DNA of 64,000 nucleotides from Saccharum officinarum. Lineage: Eukaryota; Streptophyta; Magnoliopsida; Poales; Poaceae. Below the pieces are notes generated by a model. The model saw only the letters and a program-made list of their open reading frames with translations. It ran no database searches and had not been told where the DNA came from. The position numbers and the translations under genes were made by a program. Below, in pieces: positions 23,753-34,237 of the stretch (positions are counted from its first letter, which is position 1; every line of letters begins with the position of its first letter). Location of the stretch: the NCBI GenBank assembly GCA_020631735.1, contig CM036160.1:7114407-7178406 (forward strand), written 5' to 3'.

Positions 23753-26003
23753 TCAAACCTTTTGTTTAGGGACCCAAACTTGAGAGGGACCCTTAACTTT
23801 ATCAACTAGTGACTTGGCAACCCAAATTTTCTTTGGCCTATTCTTGTTAGGAGGACCCAAGAACATAACTTTCATCTTTCCACTAGAGTCCTTTCTAAGC
23901 ATGTAGTGAGCATTGAAAGCAAAGGGTCTAGCATGCTTGGGCAAGGGTTGTGGTGGTGAGGTTTTGCACTCATGAGCAAAATGACCTTCTTGTCCACACT
24001 CAACACATCTCTTAGGCTTGGGCTTAGTCTTACTTTGTTGTTGTTTGGCCTTGACCTTCTTCTCTTGATTTGCCAAATACCCAATGCCACTCCTATCCAA
24101 CTTCATGACGGTGTTCATGAGTAGCTCACTTTGCAAGTGTTGGCCTCTTGTGAACTTGCTTAGGCCGGTCTTGAGATGCTCTTTCTCTTGCTTGAGCTTC
24201 TTGTTTTCTTCAATGAGTGACTCATTTGAAGCTTGCTTTTCAAGAGCCAACAACTTCTTGTTCTCAACTTTAAGCATCTCATTTTCACTCTTGAGCTTGA
24301 CACACTCATCATAGTCATTTGCTTCAACCACACTCTTGCCTTTACCGCTAGAGCCTTGCTCAAAGTTCTCAACAATCAATCATCACATGATGTAGCTATA
24401 TCAATCTTAACAATTTGGTTAGTAGCATCATGTGTCTCAAGAGCAAGCTCATTAGCAACAATAAGAGTATCATAGTTGTTTTTCAATGTAGTATATTCTT
24501 CTTTTAGAGAGTTGAGTCTAGTCATGAGTTCACCATGCTTCTTCTCAATTTTATCATGTTTATCTCTAAGCTCCTTATTAGAGGTTTTGAGCTCCTTGAG
24601 AGAAGAGGACATAGTTTCATTTTGATCTATGAGCTCATCCCTAGTCTCATGTGCACTTTCAAGCTTAGATGAGAGTGTTTCATTTTCATGTTGAAGCTCA
24701 TCATTTTCATTTCTAGTCCTCCTTATGATTTTAGAATATTTGTTTAACAATTTTACTAATTCATCATAAGAAGGTGCATCATATTCATCATCACTATCAC
24801 TATTTTGTACATTTCGATCACCTTTAGCCATGAGACATAGGTGGGAAGTAGATGATGACGGTGAGGATGGTGGTGAAGATGGTGATGAAGACATTGATGA
24901 CGATGATGATGGCCCAACCACAAGTGCGGCGATCTTCTCTTTTTCATCATCAATTTCATCGTCGGAGGACTCACATGATGATTCAATGTCGGTGAGCCAA
25001 TCACCAACAATATAAGTCTTGCCTTCCTTCTTCTTCTTGTAGAACTCTCTTTTCTTGCCATCTTTCTTCTTGTATGGTTTGTTCTTTCTTTTATCATCTT
25101 CTTCTTCACTTGAATCATCTTTCTTGCCCTTGTACTTATTCTTGTTCTTGTGTTTTGGAGGCTTTGGGCATTGATGAGCTAGATGACCAAGTTCTCCACA
25201 ATTGAAGCAATCCATTTCGGAGATTGGCTTCCTTTTGGTACTAGTGAAGAATTTCTTCTTCTTGCCATCGAACTTGATGCCACTCTTGTTGAGCTTCTTT
25301 AGCATCTTGGTGGTTCTTCTCACCATGAGTACAAGTGATTCATCATCAATATCACTCTCACTTGTCCTCTCTTGCACTATCATGGCTTGGCCCTTCTTCT
25401 TTTTCTTTTCATAGCTAGCTTTGAAGGCCAAGTCCTTCTTCTTGGAAGATGATGAACCCTCTTCCGGAGTGATGTGCATGTACATCTCATGTGCATTGAT
25501 CTTTCCTAATACTTGCGTCGGTGTTGCGGCGGAGAAATCACTTTGGTGAAGTACGGTGACAATATGTCCATACTTCTCAACGGGGAGAACACTCAAGATC
25601 CTCCTTGCAACATCCGATTGACTCATTTTAGTGAGTCCAAGAGCATTGAGATCTTCTACAAGAACATTCAAGCGAGTGTACATTTCATTAGCACTTTCTT
25701 TAGGAAGCATCTCAAAATAATTAATTTTCTTTAAAGCAATATGATAGCGTTCCTCACGCTCACTCTTAGTTCCTCATGGAGAGCACAAAGATTCTCCCAC
25801 AATTCATGAGCGTTTTTGGCATTACGCACACGATTGAAGATATCTTTGCCTAGTGCCCGGTAGATTGTATTTTTTGCTTTTGCATTCCACCGGTCGTATT
25901 TCTCCTTGTCACCACTTGGGTTTGCGGGATCCCTTATGGGGGGAAGCCCTTCGGTTGCGGCTCTAAGGCACCCAACATCTATGGCTTCGAGATTCGCCTC
26001 CAT
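23753..26003 (-). pseudogene. SIRE-type gag, frameshifted, two zinc knuckles
   Basis: The start is ATG at 26003 (MEANLEAIDVGCLRAATEGL). A frameshift near 25735 moves into the 25710-24376 block, and a second near 24377 into 24379-23753. The first CCHC knuckle is CFNCGELGHLAHQC. It is followed by a lysine-rich run, an acid/serine-rich stretch and about 150 residues of coiled coil, then a second knuckle, CVECGQEGHFAHEC. Two knuckles separated by a coiled coil are unusual among short copia gags but fit the long gag of SIRE-type elements. It would form the nucleocapsid if intact. Confidence 0.82.
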
Positions 26004-26107
26004 ACGAATTTTTCAATATGGAAAATCGTCTCCCTCAAAAGTGGGAGGTGGTCCTTCCCCATTAGACATCTTGCTCTAGGCGGTAAAGCCTAAATTTAGA
26101 GCAACAC

Positions 26108-26120
26108 GGCTCCGATACCA
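26108..26120 (-). other. Primer-binding site, SIRE-type element
   Basis: The minus strand reads TGGTATCGGAGCC, two bases after the LTR end. It is complementary to the 3' end of initiator methionine tRNA with one difference from the usual TGGTATCAGAGCC. Confidence 0.85.
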
Positions 26121-26122
26121 AT

Positions 26123-27765
26123 TAAAAGGATCAAGATGCCCAAGAGGGAGGGTGAATTGGGCTTTTCTAAAAATTAATTGCAAGAATTAAATCCTACAAG
26201 CCAAACTTCACCCCTAGTGTCTACTTATGTTCCTTGTGTTTCTACCGAAAAAGTTATGCACCCTAAGTTCCAATCCTAGACTAGCAAGGCAATTCTAGGA
26301 AAGTAATCAAGCAATGAAAGTAATGCAAGACAGTAAATGCTTGAAAGTAAGGGATAGGAACACGGTAATGTTTTTGCCGAGGTATCGGAGAGTCGCCACT
26401 CCCCACTAGTCGTCGTTGGATCACCCACGCAAGGGTGTAGCTCCCCTTGATCTGCGCAAGGATCAAGTGCTCTCTACGGGTTGATTCTTTGACACTCCGT
26501 CGCGGTGAATCACCCAAAATCGCTCACAACTTGAGTTGGGTCACCCACAATCTCGTCGGATGATCACCGAACTCCCAATCACCACCAAACCGTCTAGGTG
26601 ATGGCGATCACCAAGAGTAACAAGCTAGAGCTCTCACTTGACCACAACAAGTCTAATGAGAAGATGAATGCACACTTGCTAGACTCTTGTCACTAGAGAG
26701 GATTCTCAAACTTTGATTCACAAATCTCAATCCTCACTATGGCTCTTGCACTCCCTTGCACTTCAAAGGTGTTTCTCAGCTAAACAAATGAGCAAGAGAC
26801 CTCTAAAAGAGGTGGAGGGGTTGTATTTATAGACCTCTCAGACAAATCCAACCGTTACCTTTCGAAACAGCCAAACGCGCACTGACCGGATGCGCCTGTC
26901 GATATGACCGGACTCGCCGGTCGATTGTAACGGTTGAAAACGGAAACTTGTACTGAGAGACCGGACGCGCCGATCTGTGCTGACCGGACGCGCCGGTCTG
27001 AGATGATCGGACGTGCCGATCAGGGATGATCGGACGCGTCCGATCATGCAAGAGCTCTCTGGAAATTTGACCTGACGCAACACCGCGTCCGATCATAGGT
27101 GACCGGACGCGTCAGGTCTCCGCTGGACCTTACTGGAACATGACCGGACGCACCGGTCTTTTTCACAGTCGCGTCCGATCTCTGCTGTTTACCCTCTGGA
27201 ACACGTGTCAGCCTGACCACCGCGTTCGGTCCTCTCAAGGACCGCGTCCGGTCAGTCAGCCGAAAACGCAGTTAAGATTTTATACTGACCGGACGCGTCC
27301 GGTCATGACCAGGACCGCGTCCGGTCAAAGGTAAACGGCTCAAATGTCTTCTAAACGCAATGCAACTTGAATCAAGTTGCTTCTAACTGTACTCTGAGCT
27401 TTTCTCGAGCTACCTAGTGCTAAGTTTGACAAGTGTACACCACACCTAAATATAAGACTCACCTAGGTCAAGCTACTCGCTCATGCCCTCTTCATAGTAC
27501 GGTCAAAGGAAGAAACAAAGATCCTAAAGACTATTCCAGATGTATCTCAACACCTTGACATCCGGAACTAACCGTCCTTAATCTTATCGTTGATCCTTTG
27601 AAAACCAAAACGATTTCCATCAAGGGACATGACTGCCATATTGCCCAAAGCAGTTATCATCTCCATGACCTAACTTACCAACGTTTCTGCAAAACACACG
27701 TTAGTCATGGTAATTATGTGTTGTCATTAATTGCTGAAACCAACACCGGGGCCTAGATGCTTTCA
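26123..27765 (-). repeat. 5' LTR of the SIRE-type element
   Basis: The LTR begins on the minus strand with TGAAAGCATCTAGGCCCC at 27765, a start shared by many grass SIRE-like LTRs. It ends at 26123, two bases before the primer site. Its last two bases read TA rather than CA. Length is 1,643 bases. Positions 26880-27340 contain the gaccggacgcg array, in both orientations. The bases beyond it, ctgtg (27766-27770), would be the target-site copy. Confidence 0.8.
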
Positions 27766-29233
27766 CTGTGCTTCGTTTGGTATTTTTCTTAATTTTCTTG
27801 ACATACTTTCCTTTGATGCAATCAACGCATTGTTCTAAATCTGAAAATTCTAAGTGCGGAAGAATTGATTCTTTAATTAGCCGTTCCATTCTCCCCTCGA
27901 AATATGGCCCAAGCGGCAGTGCCATAATTTCGAAGAGGCATCATCAATTCGCTTCCGCTTCTTAGTTACATTCGCAGATGGGGAATCATTCATATTCTCA
28001 TCTCATACATTGTTCGCATTTTCATCAAGAGATAACAAATAAAGCTTGTCTTGTCGGAAGGCAAGACCAACACATTTATTATTAACGAGTATCTTATATT
28101 TGCCATCACCAAAATGGCAATCAATTCTGTCATCAAGTTTTGAAACACTTATCAAATTTCTTCGCAAAGAGGGAACATAAAGTACTTCTTTAAGTCTAAG
28201 TACAAAGCCGTTGTTCAATTCTAAAGATAAATCTCCGATCGCTTCAACGTCGGCTTGTACTCCATTTGCCACTTTAATCGTTTTTTCTCCTCTTTGCAAG
28301 GTTCTCGTCCCACTTAACCCCTCTTTTCAGTAGAGATTTCAGGAAGTCAGGACAGTCTCTTTTGTAGTGTCCCTTCTTAAAGCAGTGCTTGTATTGATCC
28401 TTTTCAGCTCCACCATAGGAGTTGCCCTGCTGATTTTTAGGGTCCTGGGGTTTCTTTCCCTGTGAGTTTGAGGAAGAGGCCTTGTCCCACTTGGGTTTCC
28501 CCTGTGGTTTAGAATTCTTGCTATTAAAGTTCTTTCTTTTATTATCCTTCACAAAATGGGCGGACTCACTCTGTGAGGATTTTATCCTCTCCTCTTCTTG
28601 AGCACATATTGAGATAAGTCTTTCTATGCCCCATCTTTCAGGCTGCATATTATAGTTCACAATGAGAGTATCATATTCTTTTAGCAGGGAAGCAAAAATC
28701 AAATGAATCAGGAAATCATCTTCCTTCAAAATCATCTCTTTTAGCTTAGATGCCGTGGTGTTCATCTTCAAAATGTGCTCTCTGATGCTACCACCAGTAT
28801 ATTTTTCATTCACAAGCTTCTTTATCAGTGAACTTGCTGTGGCCTTGGTAGACCCAGTAAACTGACTCTTGATCTTATCAAGATATTCTGTGGCAGTAGC
28901 ACATTCAGGGATTGAACCCCTTATCTGTTCTTCTATGGTGGCCTTAGCTACCAATAAGCACTTGCGGTTAGAGAGGGTCCATTGCCTATGTTCAAGATCA
29001 TATTTCATTCTTATCTCAGTATGATCACGCTTTCGAGCAGTGAAATCAGCGTCAGATTCATTTTCTTCTCTCACCGGATCCACAGGTTCAGTGGGACACG
29101 GTGAGATGATGGCATAATCGACCTCTCCCAACGCAAGTTCAAGTTCATATTTCTCCCGCCACACACGGTAATTAGTCCCGTTGAGTGTCGGAATGTTCGC
29201 GATGTTCACAATGCATTTGCCTCCTGAAACCAC
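27766..29233 (-). pseudogene. Copia copy A gag and truncated pol
   Basis: The block 29233-28274 is a UBN2-type gag (IPTLNGTNYRVWREKYELEL at its start). It ends with a lysine-rich tail and a damaged zinc knuckle (HCFKKGHYKRDC, where the first cysteine pair is reduced to one). The frame then jumps near 28290 into 28299-28003, which begins after the position of the protease active site (ANGVQADVEAIG onward), so no DSG motif is present. After a stop at 28003 the pre-integrase finger resumes (HCRLGHISRGRMERL, then CVDCIKGK). It stops abruptly at 27766 within the region leading to the integrase core. Confidence 0.8.
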
Positions 29234-29281
29234 GTCAGAGTAAATGAGAAATATTTATACATGGAATCATATGCTTTAACT

Positions 29282-29479
29282 CAACGTTGGTCAAATTGAA
29301 ACATATAATTCATCTATGCAATAATTTTACATCACCGTTGGGCAGAAATAAAATTAATGCACAATTTTCATGAATCAAAATTATAATATTGTTATTAACA
29401 ACGTTGGTCAGAAAATAACAATACTACAATTCATCTTTAATTATTATTCATTTTTCAAAACCAAATTCTCCCGTTGGTT
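29282..29479 (-). repeat. Periodic CAACGTTGG-type motifs in the copy A leader
   Basis: Related words caacgttgg (29282-29290), caccgttggg (29333-29342), caacgttgg (29399-29407) and cccgttggtt (29470-29479) recur every 51-71 bases just upstream of gag. The same four-motif series with similar spacing is in copy B. Confidence 0.75.
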
Positions 29480-30387
29480 TGAATTTAATAATGAAAATAA
29501 TTATATCAAGTACGCAGCGGAAACAATAATAAAATTTTCATAATGTTATTTTCTAGAAGCACTAAAAAAATTTCATTATTTTCTGAGCAAAATGTCGTTG
29601 GACAATATTGCACGAAAGTTCATATCAAAATTCTATTCAAATTCATTCAAATATTCATCGAATTCATATAAAGATTGCTTCCGGAAAAAAATTCTCCTTT
29701 CTTTAATTTGGCCCGCGGGGGGCGCACGGCCCAGCGGCCTAGCCAACCGGCAGCGCGCGGCCTGGCCAAAAGGCCCCAGCGGTCGGCCAGTGGGACTGGT
29801 CAGGTCAGCCCAGTTCGCCGAAAAACGGCCCGTGGCCGGAGCGGGTGCCGCGCCCAGGCCGCAACCTGGGCCTGGGCCGGGATTTCCGCCCGGTGAGCGC
29901 ACCCGCCTGGGCCGAATTTAGCCCACCCGCAACCAACTGATCTGAGCCATTGATTTTGATCGGACGGTCGTCCTCATTTATCGCGGGCACAAAACCAGGG
30001 AGCCGGCCGGTTGATCCCAAAACCCTGGGTCATTTCTTCCCTTCTTTCTTTTCTCTCAGCCGCAGCCGGACCAGCGGCTCCATGGCGGCTGGCGGCCGCC
30101 GGCGGGCACCGGCTAGGGGCTGTTCGGTGGGTGGCGGCCGGGGTTCTTCTCTCTATCTTGCTCTTCCCTTTCCACAGAACAAGTCATTCTTTCCTTTCTC
30201 TTTCAACCGCACAGTTTCCCATGTCCCGTGGCGGCCGGAGGGAAGGAGACGGCGGTGCCACCGCCGGGCCTCTCGCCGGCGCACGAGCTCGCCCTAGGCT
30301 GAGCTCGTCGCCGTCGAGCGGTCCCGCGGGCGGTGCCCATGCCGCGACTTGGTTGCTCCTCCGGCGGTTTCTGTTGCCGCTCGTCGG

Positions 30388-30485
30388 TGACCAAGCTCGG
30401 CCCCACGTGCGGCGGTTCTTCGGTTTCTTCCCGCGTTGACCAAGCTCGGCCCCACGTGCGGTGGTTCTTTGGTTTCTTCCCCGCG
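30388..30485. repeat. 49-bp tandem duplication in the copy A leader
   Basis: The unit starting tgaccaagctcggccccacg at 30388 is repeated at 30437 with few changes. It lies in the GC-rich leader between the primer site and gag. Confidence 0.85.
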
Positions 30486-30679
30486 AGCACCGGTGTTATG
30501 GCCGGTTTCCCGATCCGCAGCGGATCCACCCCGGATCGAGCGATTCCTTCGTTTAGGGTTAGGGTTTCGTTCTTTGATTTGGTTCTTTTGTTCTTCTTGA
30601 TTCAAATGGTGGATTCATTCAGTTTCTTTCCGATTTAGAATCGGTTTACCCGATCTAGGGTTCTTCGTTCATATACCGT

Positions 30680-30692
30680 GGCTCCGATACCA
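30680..30692 (-). other. Primer-binding site, copia copy A
   Basis: The minus strand reads TGGTATCGGAGCC one base after the LTR end CCTAACA. It is initiator-Met-tRNA type. Confidence 0.85.
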
Positions 30693-30693
30693 T

Positions 30694-31156
30694 TGTTAGG
30701 TTTCATAGTTCATTGATTCATTAGATCGGGTACGGATTCGTTGTAGGAAGTGGTCAAAAGTGATTCACAGTAAATGTGTAAGACCTAATATAACTACTAC
30801 TGCGAGTACGAGAGAGAGGAAAAGGAAAACGGTGGAAATCGCAAACCATCAGTAGGAGCAGGAGTAGCCGATCCGGAGGAAGCGCCGGTGTTGGGGTCGT
30901 TCGCCGGCGCCATGGGTTCGGTGGTGCTTCCCGTCGCTGGCAGCGCCCTTCTCTAGATCGGGATTAGGGTTAGGATGTGCGGTGGGGAACTGGCTGCGCG
31001 GTAAACCTCGTTCTGCGAGCCCCGGCCCCCACCTTCCTTTTATAGCGCTGTGCGACGGGGGCCCACCAACCATATCGGGTTGGGCGCCCCCGATCAGGGC
31101 GCGAGAACAAGGCCCAAAAGGCCGTTGGGTCTGATGGAGGGAGATCACTTCCAACA
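30694..31156 (-). repeat. 5' LTR of copia copy A
   Basis: The LTR starts TGTTGGAAGTGATCTCC at 31156 and ends CCTAACA at 30694 (463 bases). It includes a TATA box (GCTATAAAAG near 31040) and an AACCCTAATCCCGATCTAG block that also occurs in the copy B LTR. Confidence 0.85.
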
Positions 31157-32682
31157 CAGCTATCACATTAACTAGGGTGATGGCGACAAGAGAGTTGACT
31201 GCCAATCCGTGCGTGCCATCTGCCATGCAGCCATGTCTTCCGGAACTGCACCTCTCTTTCATGACCTGTTGAGGAGTGCACGCAGATAGGAGCTTGATCA
31301 CGACCTGCCTGCGTGTGCATCTTCCCTCCCCTTGAGGCTCTGACCAGCACACTATCTGAAGTGGATCGCTGGTCTGCATCTTCCATCCCTCTGAGGCTAC
31401 GTGGATCATCACAGTCTGCATGCTACAGAAGAGCTTCCATCATATATAAGTGTATGGATGCAGAAGAGGCAGCCTGATTCATGAGACAGTGCCAGTCAAA
31501 CAATCTTTAATCATGAAAGGTAGGCCAGGCCAGTAGCATACAATTCTCCATGAGGAAACAAAAGGTCATTGGTTCTGGAAGCATTACCTGTAGCCTCCTG
31601 TGCCCGTACAGATCTGGTGGGAGAAGGCCTGATCTTGACTCAAAACGTGAGAAAATAAGCGGAGAATTTCGTCCAAGGGACGCGTTCACACCTGAGACTG
31701 GGATATCCAGAGGCACTCCAAATTTGACATGCTGATGCTGATTGTACAGTAGGTTTTTCTAACCCTTGCCCTGAAAGTTCTTAATGTACCTGCAGCCACT
31801 GAGATTTTCAAAGGATCAGTTTCTCAACTATGGAATTTAATGCCCTTGGACAATACAATTTGAAAACATCGCAGGTTTGCCAACCTAATTGCTGCTGATC
31901 CAGACGAACCCAGCAGCAAAGTTAGAAATATGATATGAACACCACAGTGGCAGAATCTCATACGGAATCCTCCAAAAATTCAAACAGAGACTTCTCTTAT
32001 TAGAGATTTTAAAGAAAGTCAGGGGCCATGAATGCAAGCTTGATTTTCAAACAGTACTAACAAACTGTACTCTTGGTACAGTGTAGACAAAGAATGTGTG
32101 GACTCTGAAGGCCATCTACCAAGTTGGCTAGGGAAGAAATACAACTTTGCACCAGCGAGGACATTACGAAACAAAATAAATCAAATTCTTGAGACATTGT
32201 AGAGAGAATTCCTTGAGTATTGAACCCATATCTATCAGCAATTCAGTACAGACTAAAATAAATACATGCAAAAACTTTGTAGATCTGGTACATACTAATT
32301 TTGTGACATGCCTCGTGAAAATTGAAATGATGACTAACAGTGCAAGTACAGGTTGTAGTGTTATGCCAAAAGAATGGCCAAACTTGGCAACCGGGCTCCA
32401 GCGTATTTGCATCCACATCAGTGCATCCCCAAACCCCAACCCAAAACCCTAACCTGCCGGTGTTATGGAGATTACCAGACAAGGAGAACGAGCCCAGCAT
32501 CCCAGAGAAGAAGGCTCTCCGGAGGAGGTACACATTCCCACCCCCGAAAATCTGTCAATGGATGAATATCACCGTCAATTTTTTCCTTTAGAATGAAACT
32601 TGACATCACAGGGTAATGGCCTGGATGTCCACAGAGCATGCCATCCTGGATGGGCAACATGTAGGGAAAGTGCGTATTATGT

Positions 32683-33590
32683 GAAAAGAAATCTTCTAAC
32701 CTGATTTTTGTATGACTAAAAGCAAATCTAGCAACATGTAGGAAACAAATGGCGGATAAAACTGTAAAAGTACAGGTAGGAAAAAAAGTGGAATTATGTG
32801 AAAAGAAATCTTCAAACCTGATTTGCAAACAAAGATGATACAAGCTCTGGTAGTGGTATATTACTATATTACTTTGTCTCTGCAATCTGCACCAGCTCAA
32901 GAATAAAATCAAATAAGTTAAATAGATGACACCAGAGTTAGGTAACTACCAAAGGAAAGCGAATAATCACATCAGAATTACAAAATGGAAAATGGTATGG
33001 AGAAATAAAGAATCTGCAGGACCTTAGCCCAACTTGTCCAGCAGAGAGCATAAAAAACCAGAATTTGGGGGAAGACCGCCTCCACGGCATTGTCTTAAAG
33101 AAGAGACCAAACCACTCCTGGACATAGAAAAAGTCCCAAAAGCTGCCCGGCCAATGGCACCATTCACCTGCTTCTGAAGGCAGTTTGCACAGTGAGCGAT
33201 TTATTTTTTTAAAAAAATGCAGCACCACAGGGAACGCCCACAGTGGCTTGAGCCTGGGTCTGGGGCATCACAACGGACGCACCCAGCCACCATGCTATGC
33301 ACGGCAGAAAACATAATTTCAATCAAATATAACAATCCCATGATACAAGGTAGAGAAAAGCTCCTAAATATTAACAGTTACATCTCAGCACTTCAGTACA
33401 AACAAAGATAAACAGTTATCTCAGTACTTCAGTCTAACCAACATAAGTGAGCAACTGGAAAAATTTTACCAATTTGACATAGACAACTTAGCAATAGGAA
33501 AAAATGATTGATACGAGCAGTCAAGCACAGGTAAGGAAACAGCAGTGTTCTGTGAAAAGAGATCTTCTAACCAAATTTTGTAAACAGAAG
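32683..33590. repeat. Three dispersed copies of a short local repeat
   Basis: The word tgtgaaaagaaatcttc with flanking sequence occurs near 32683, 32797 and 33553. Downstream words such as gatacaagct and ctggtagtggta are shared by the last two copies. It indicates local segmental duplication. Confidence 0.7.
33213..33300 (-). mobile_element. Possible old SINE-like fragment
   Basis: An A-rich run (aaaaaaa, about 33209-33216) lies at one end. The minus strand has an A-box-like GTGGCTGGGTGCGTCC and a B-box-like GGCTCAAGCC. No target-site duplication was found, so this is tentative. Confidence 0.3.
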
Positions 33591-33700
33591 TGATACAAGC
33601 TTAAGAAAATAGTGCAAATAAGCTTCAGAAAAGAGTGCAGAAATGATCTGGTAGTGGTAGATTACTTTGTATCTGCGATCCACATCAGCTTAAGAAGCAA

Positions 33701-33734
33701 ATTAATTAATTAATTAATTAATTAATTAATTAAA
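33701..33734. repeat. (TTAA)n microsatellite
   Basis: A pure aatt tetranucleotide repeat of about 34 bases. Confidence 0.95.
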
Positions 33735-34237
33735 TAGGTGTGACAACCAAAAGCAAATCAACATTTCCTGAACACACATGGCACATCTGATATATAGGTG
33801 ATAATTTACTGAACACAGAAGATTGTATCAAAGTACAAAGAGAAGCACTAAAACAAGTTAAGTTGGTAAAAAAATGCATAGAGGTAACTGACAATTAGTG
33901 GAAGGAAACATCACACTTTCATCGTCATCTGGAAAATAGTGTCAAGATTCAGGGAGGTAAATTGGACCTGTTTCCAGTATAAAATAGAACCCACCAAAAC
34001 TATTATGGCATGATAGGAGCAAGGTTACATCAACATATTTTGTTTTAACTGAATGTACAGTAATAATTATTACACAAGAAAGCTTGCAACAATTTACCAA
34101 GCAAGTTCTTTTCCATGCCCCCACATCCACCATTTTGAATTTATGGCTTCCGTGTATACTATACACTGTTAGTGGAAACACGGTGGAAAGATATAAACTG
34201 TACAATCATCAATCGGAACTATGGAATATCCACAGGC

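Larger units (their letters stand above)
16117..27765 (-). mobile_element. SIRE/Maximus-type Ty1-copia retrotransposon, 3' LTR lost in the gap
   Basis: Read leftwards the order is 5' LTR (26123-27765), primer-binding site (26108-26120), gag (26003-23753), pol (23738-20516), a spacer of about 1.8 kb, an env-position ORF (18751-16455), then polypurine tracts (16331-16374). The integrase-RT-RNase H order is that of Ty1-copia. The long downstream ORF with coiled coil and the GGCATCAAAGGGGGAG-like 3' region are features of the SIRE/Maximus lineage. It has inserted into the integrase region of copia copy A, at 27766. Several frame breaks show that it is dead. Confidence 0.88.
27766..31156 (-). mobile_element. 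Ty1-copia element copy A, cut by the SIRE-type insertion
   Basis: It consists of a 5' LTR (30694-31156), a primer site (30680-30692), a long leader of about 1.45 kb, then gag and partial pol, ending at 27766 where the SIRE-type LTR begins. The LTR and leader match copy B at 53206-55128 in order and in many words. The rest of pol and the 3' LTR are not in the window and should lie beyond the assembly gap. Confidence 0.85.
31157..34237. other. Region between copia copy A and the PP2-A10-like gene: exon-like pieces, no complete gene
   Basis: On the minus strand, 31590-31733 reads as a 48-codon open exon (VKFGVPLDIPVSG to LPPDLYGHRRLQ) bounded by a CAG acceptor and a GTAATG donor. Another such piece at about 32473-32553 reads FGGGNVYLLRRAFFSGML. 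I recognise neither and cannot join them in one model. The rest is AT-rich with local repeats. Part of it may be 3' flanking sequence of the PP2-A10-like gene or a broken gene cut by copia copy A at 31157. Confidence 0.35.

Noticed and set aside
30203..30605. Minus-strand frames of about 105 codons in the copia leader
   Set aside because: They include the 49-bp tandem repeat, use G/C-rich low-complexity codons and differ between overlapping frames; no gag features.
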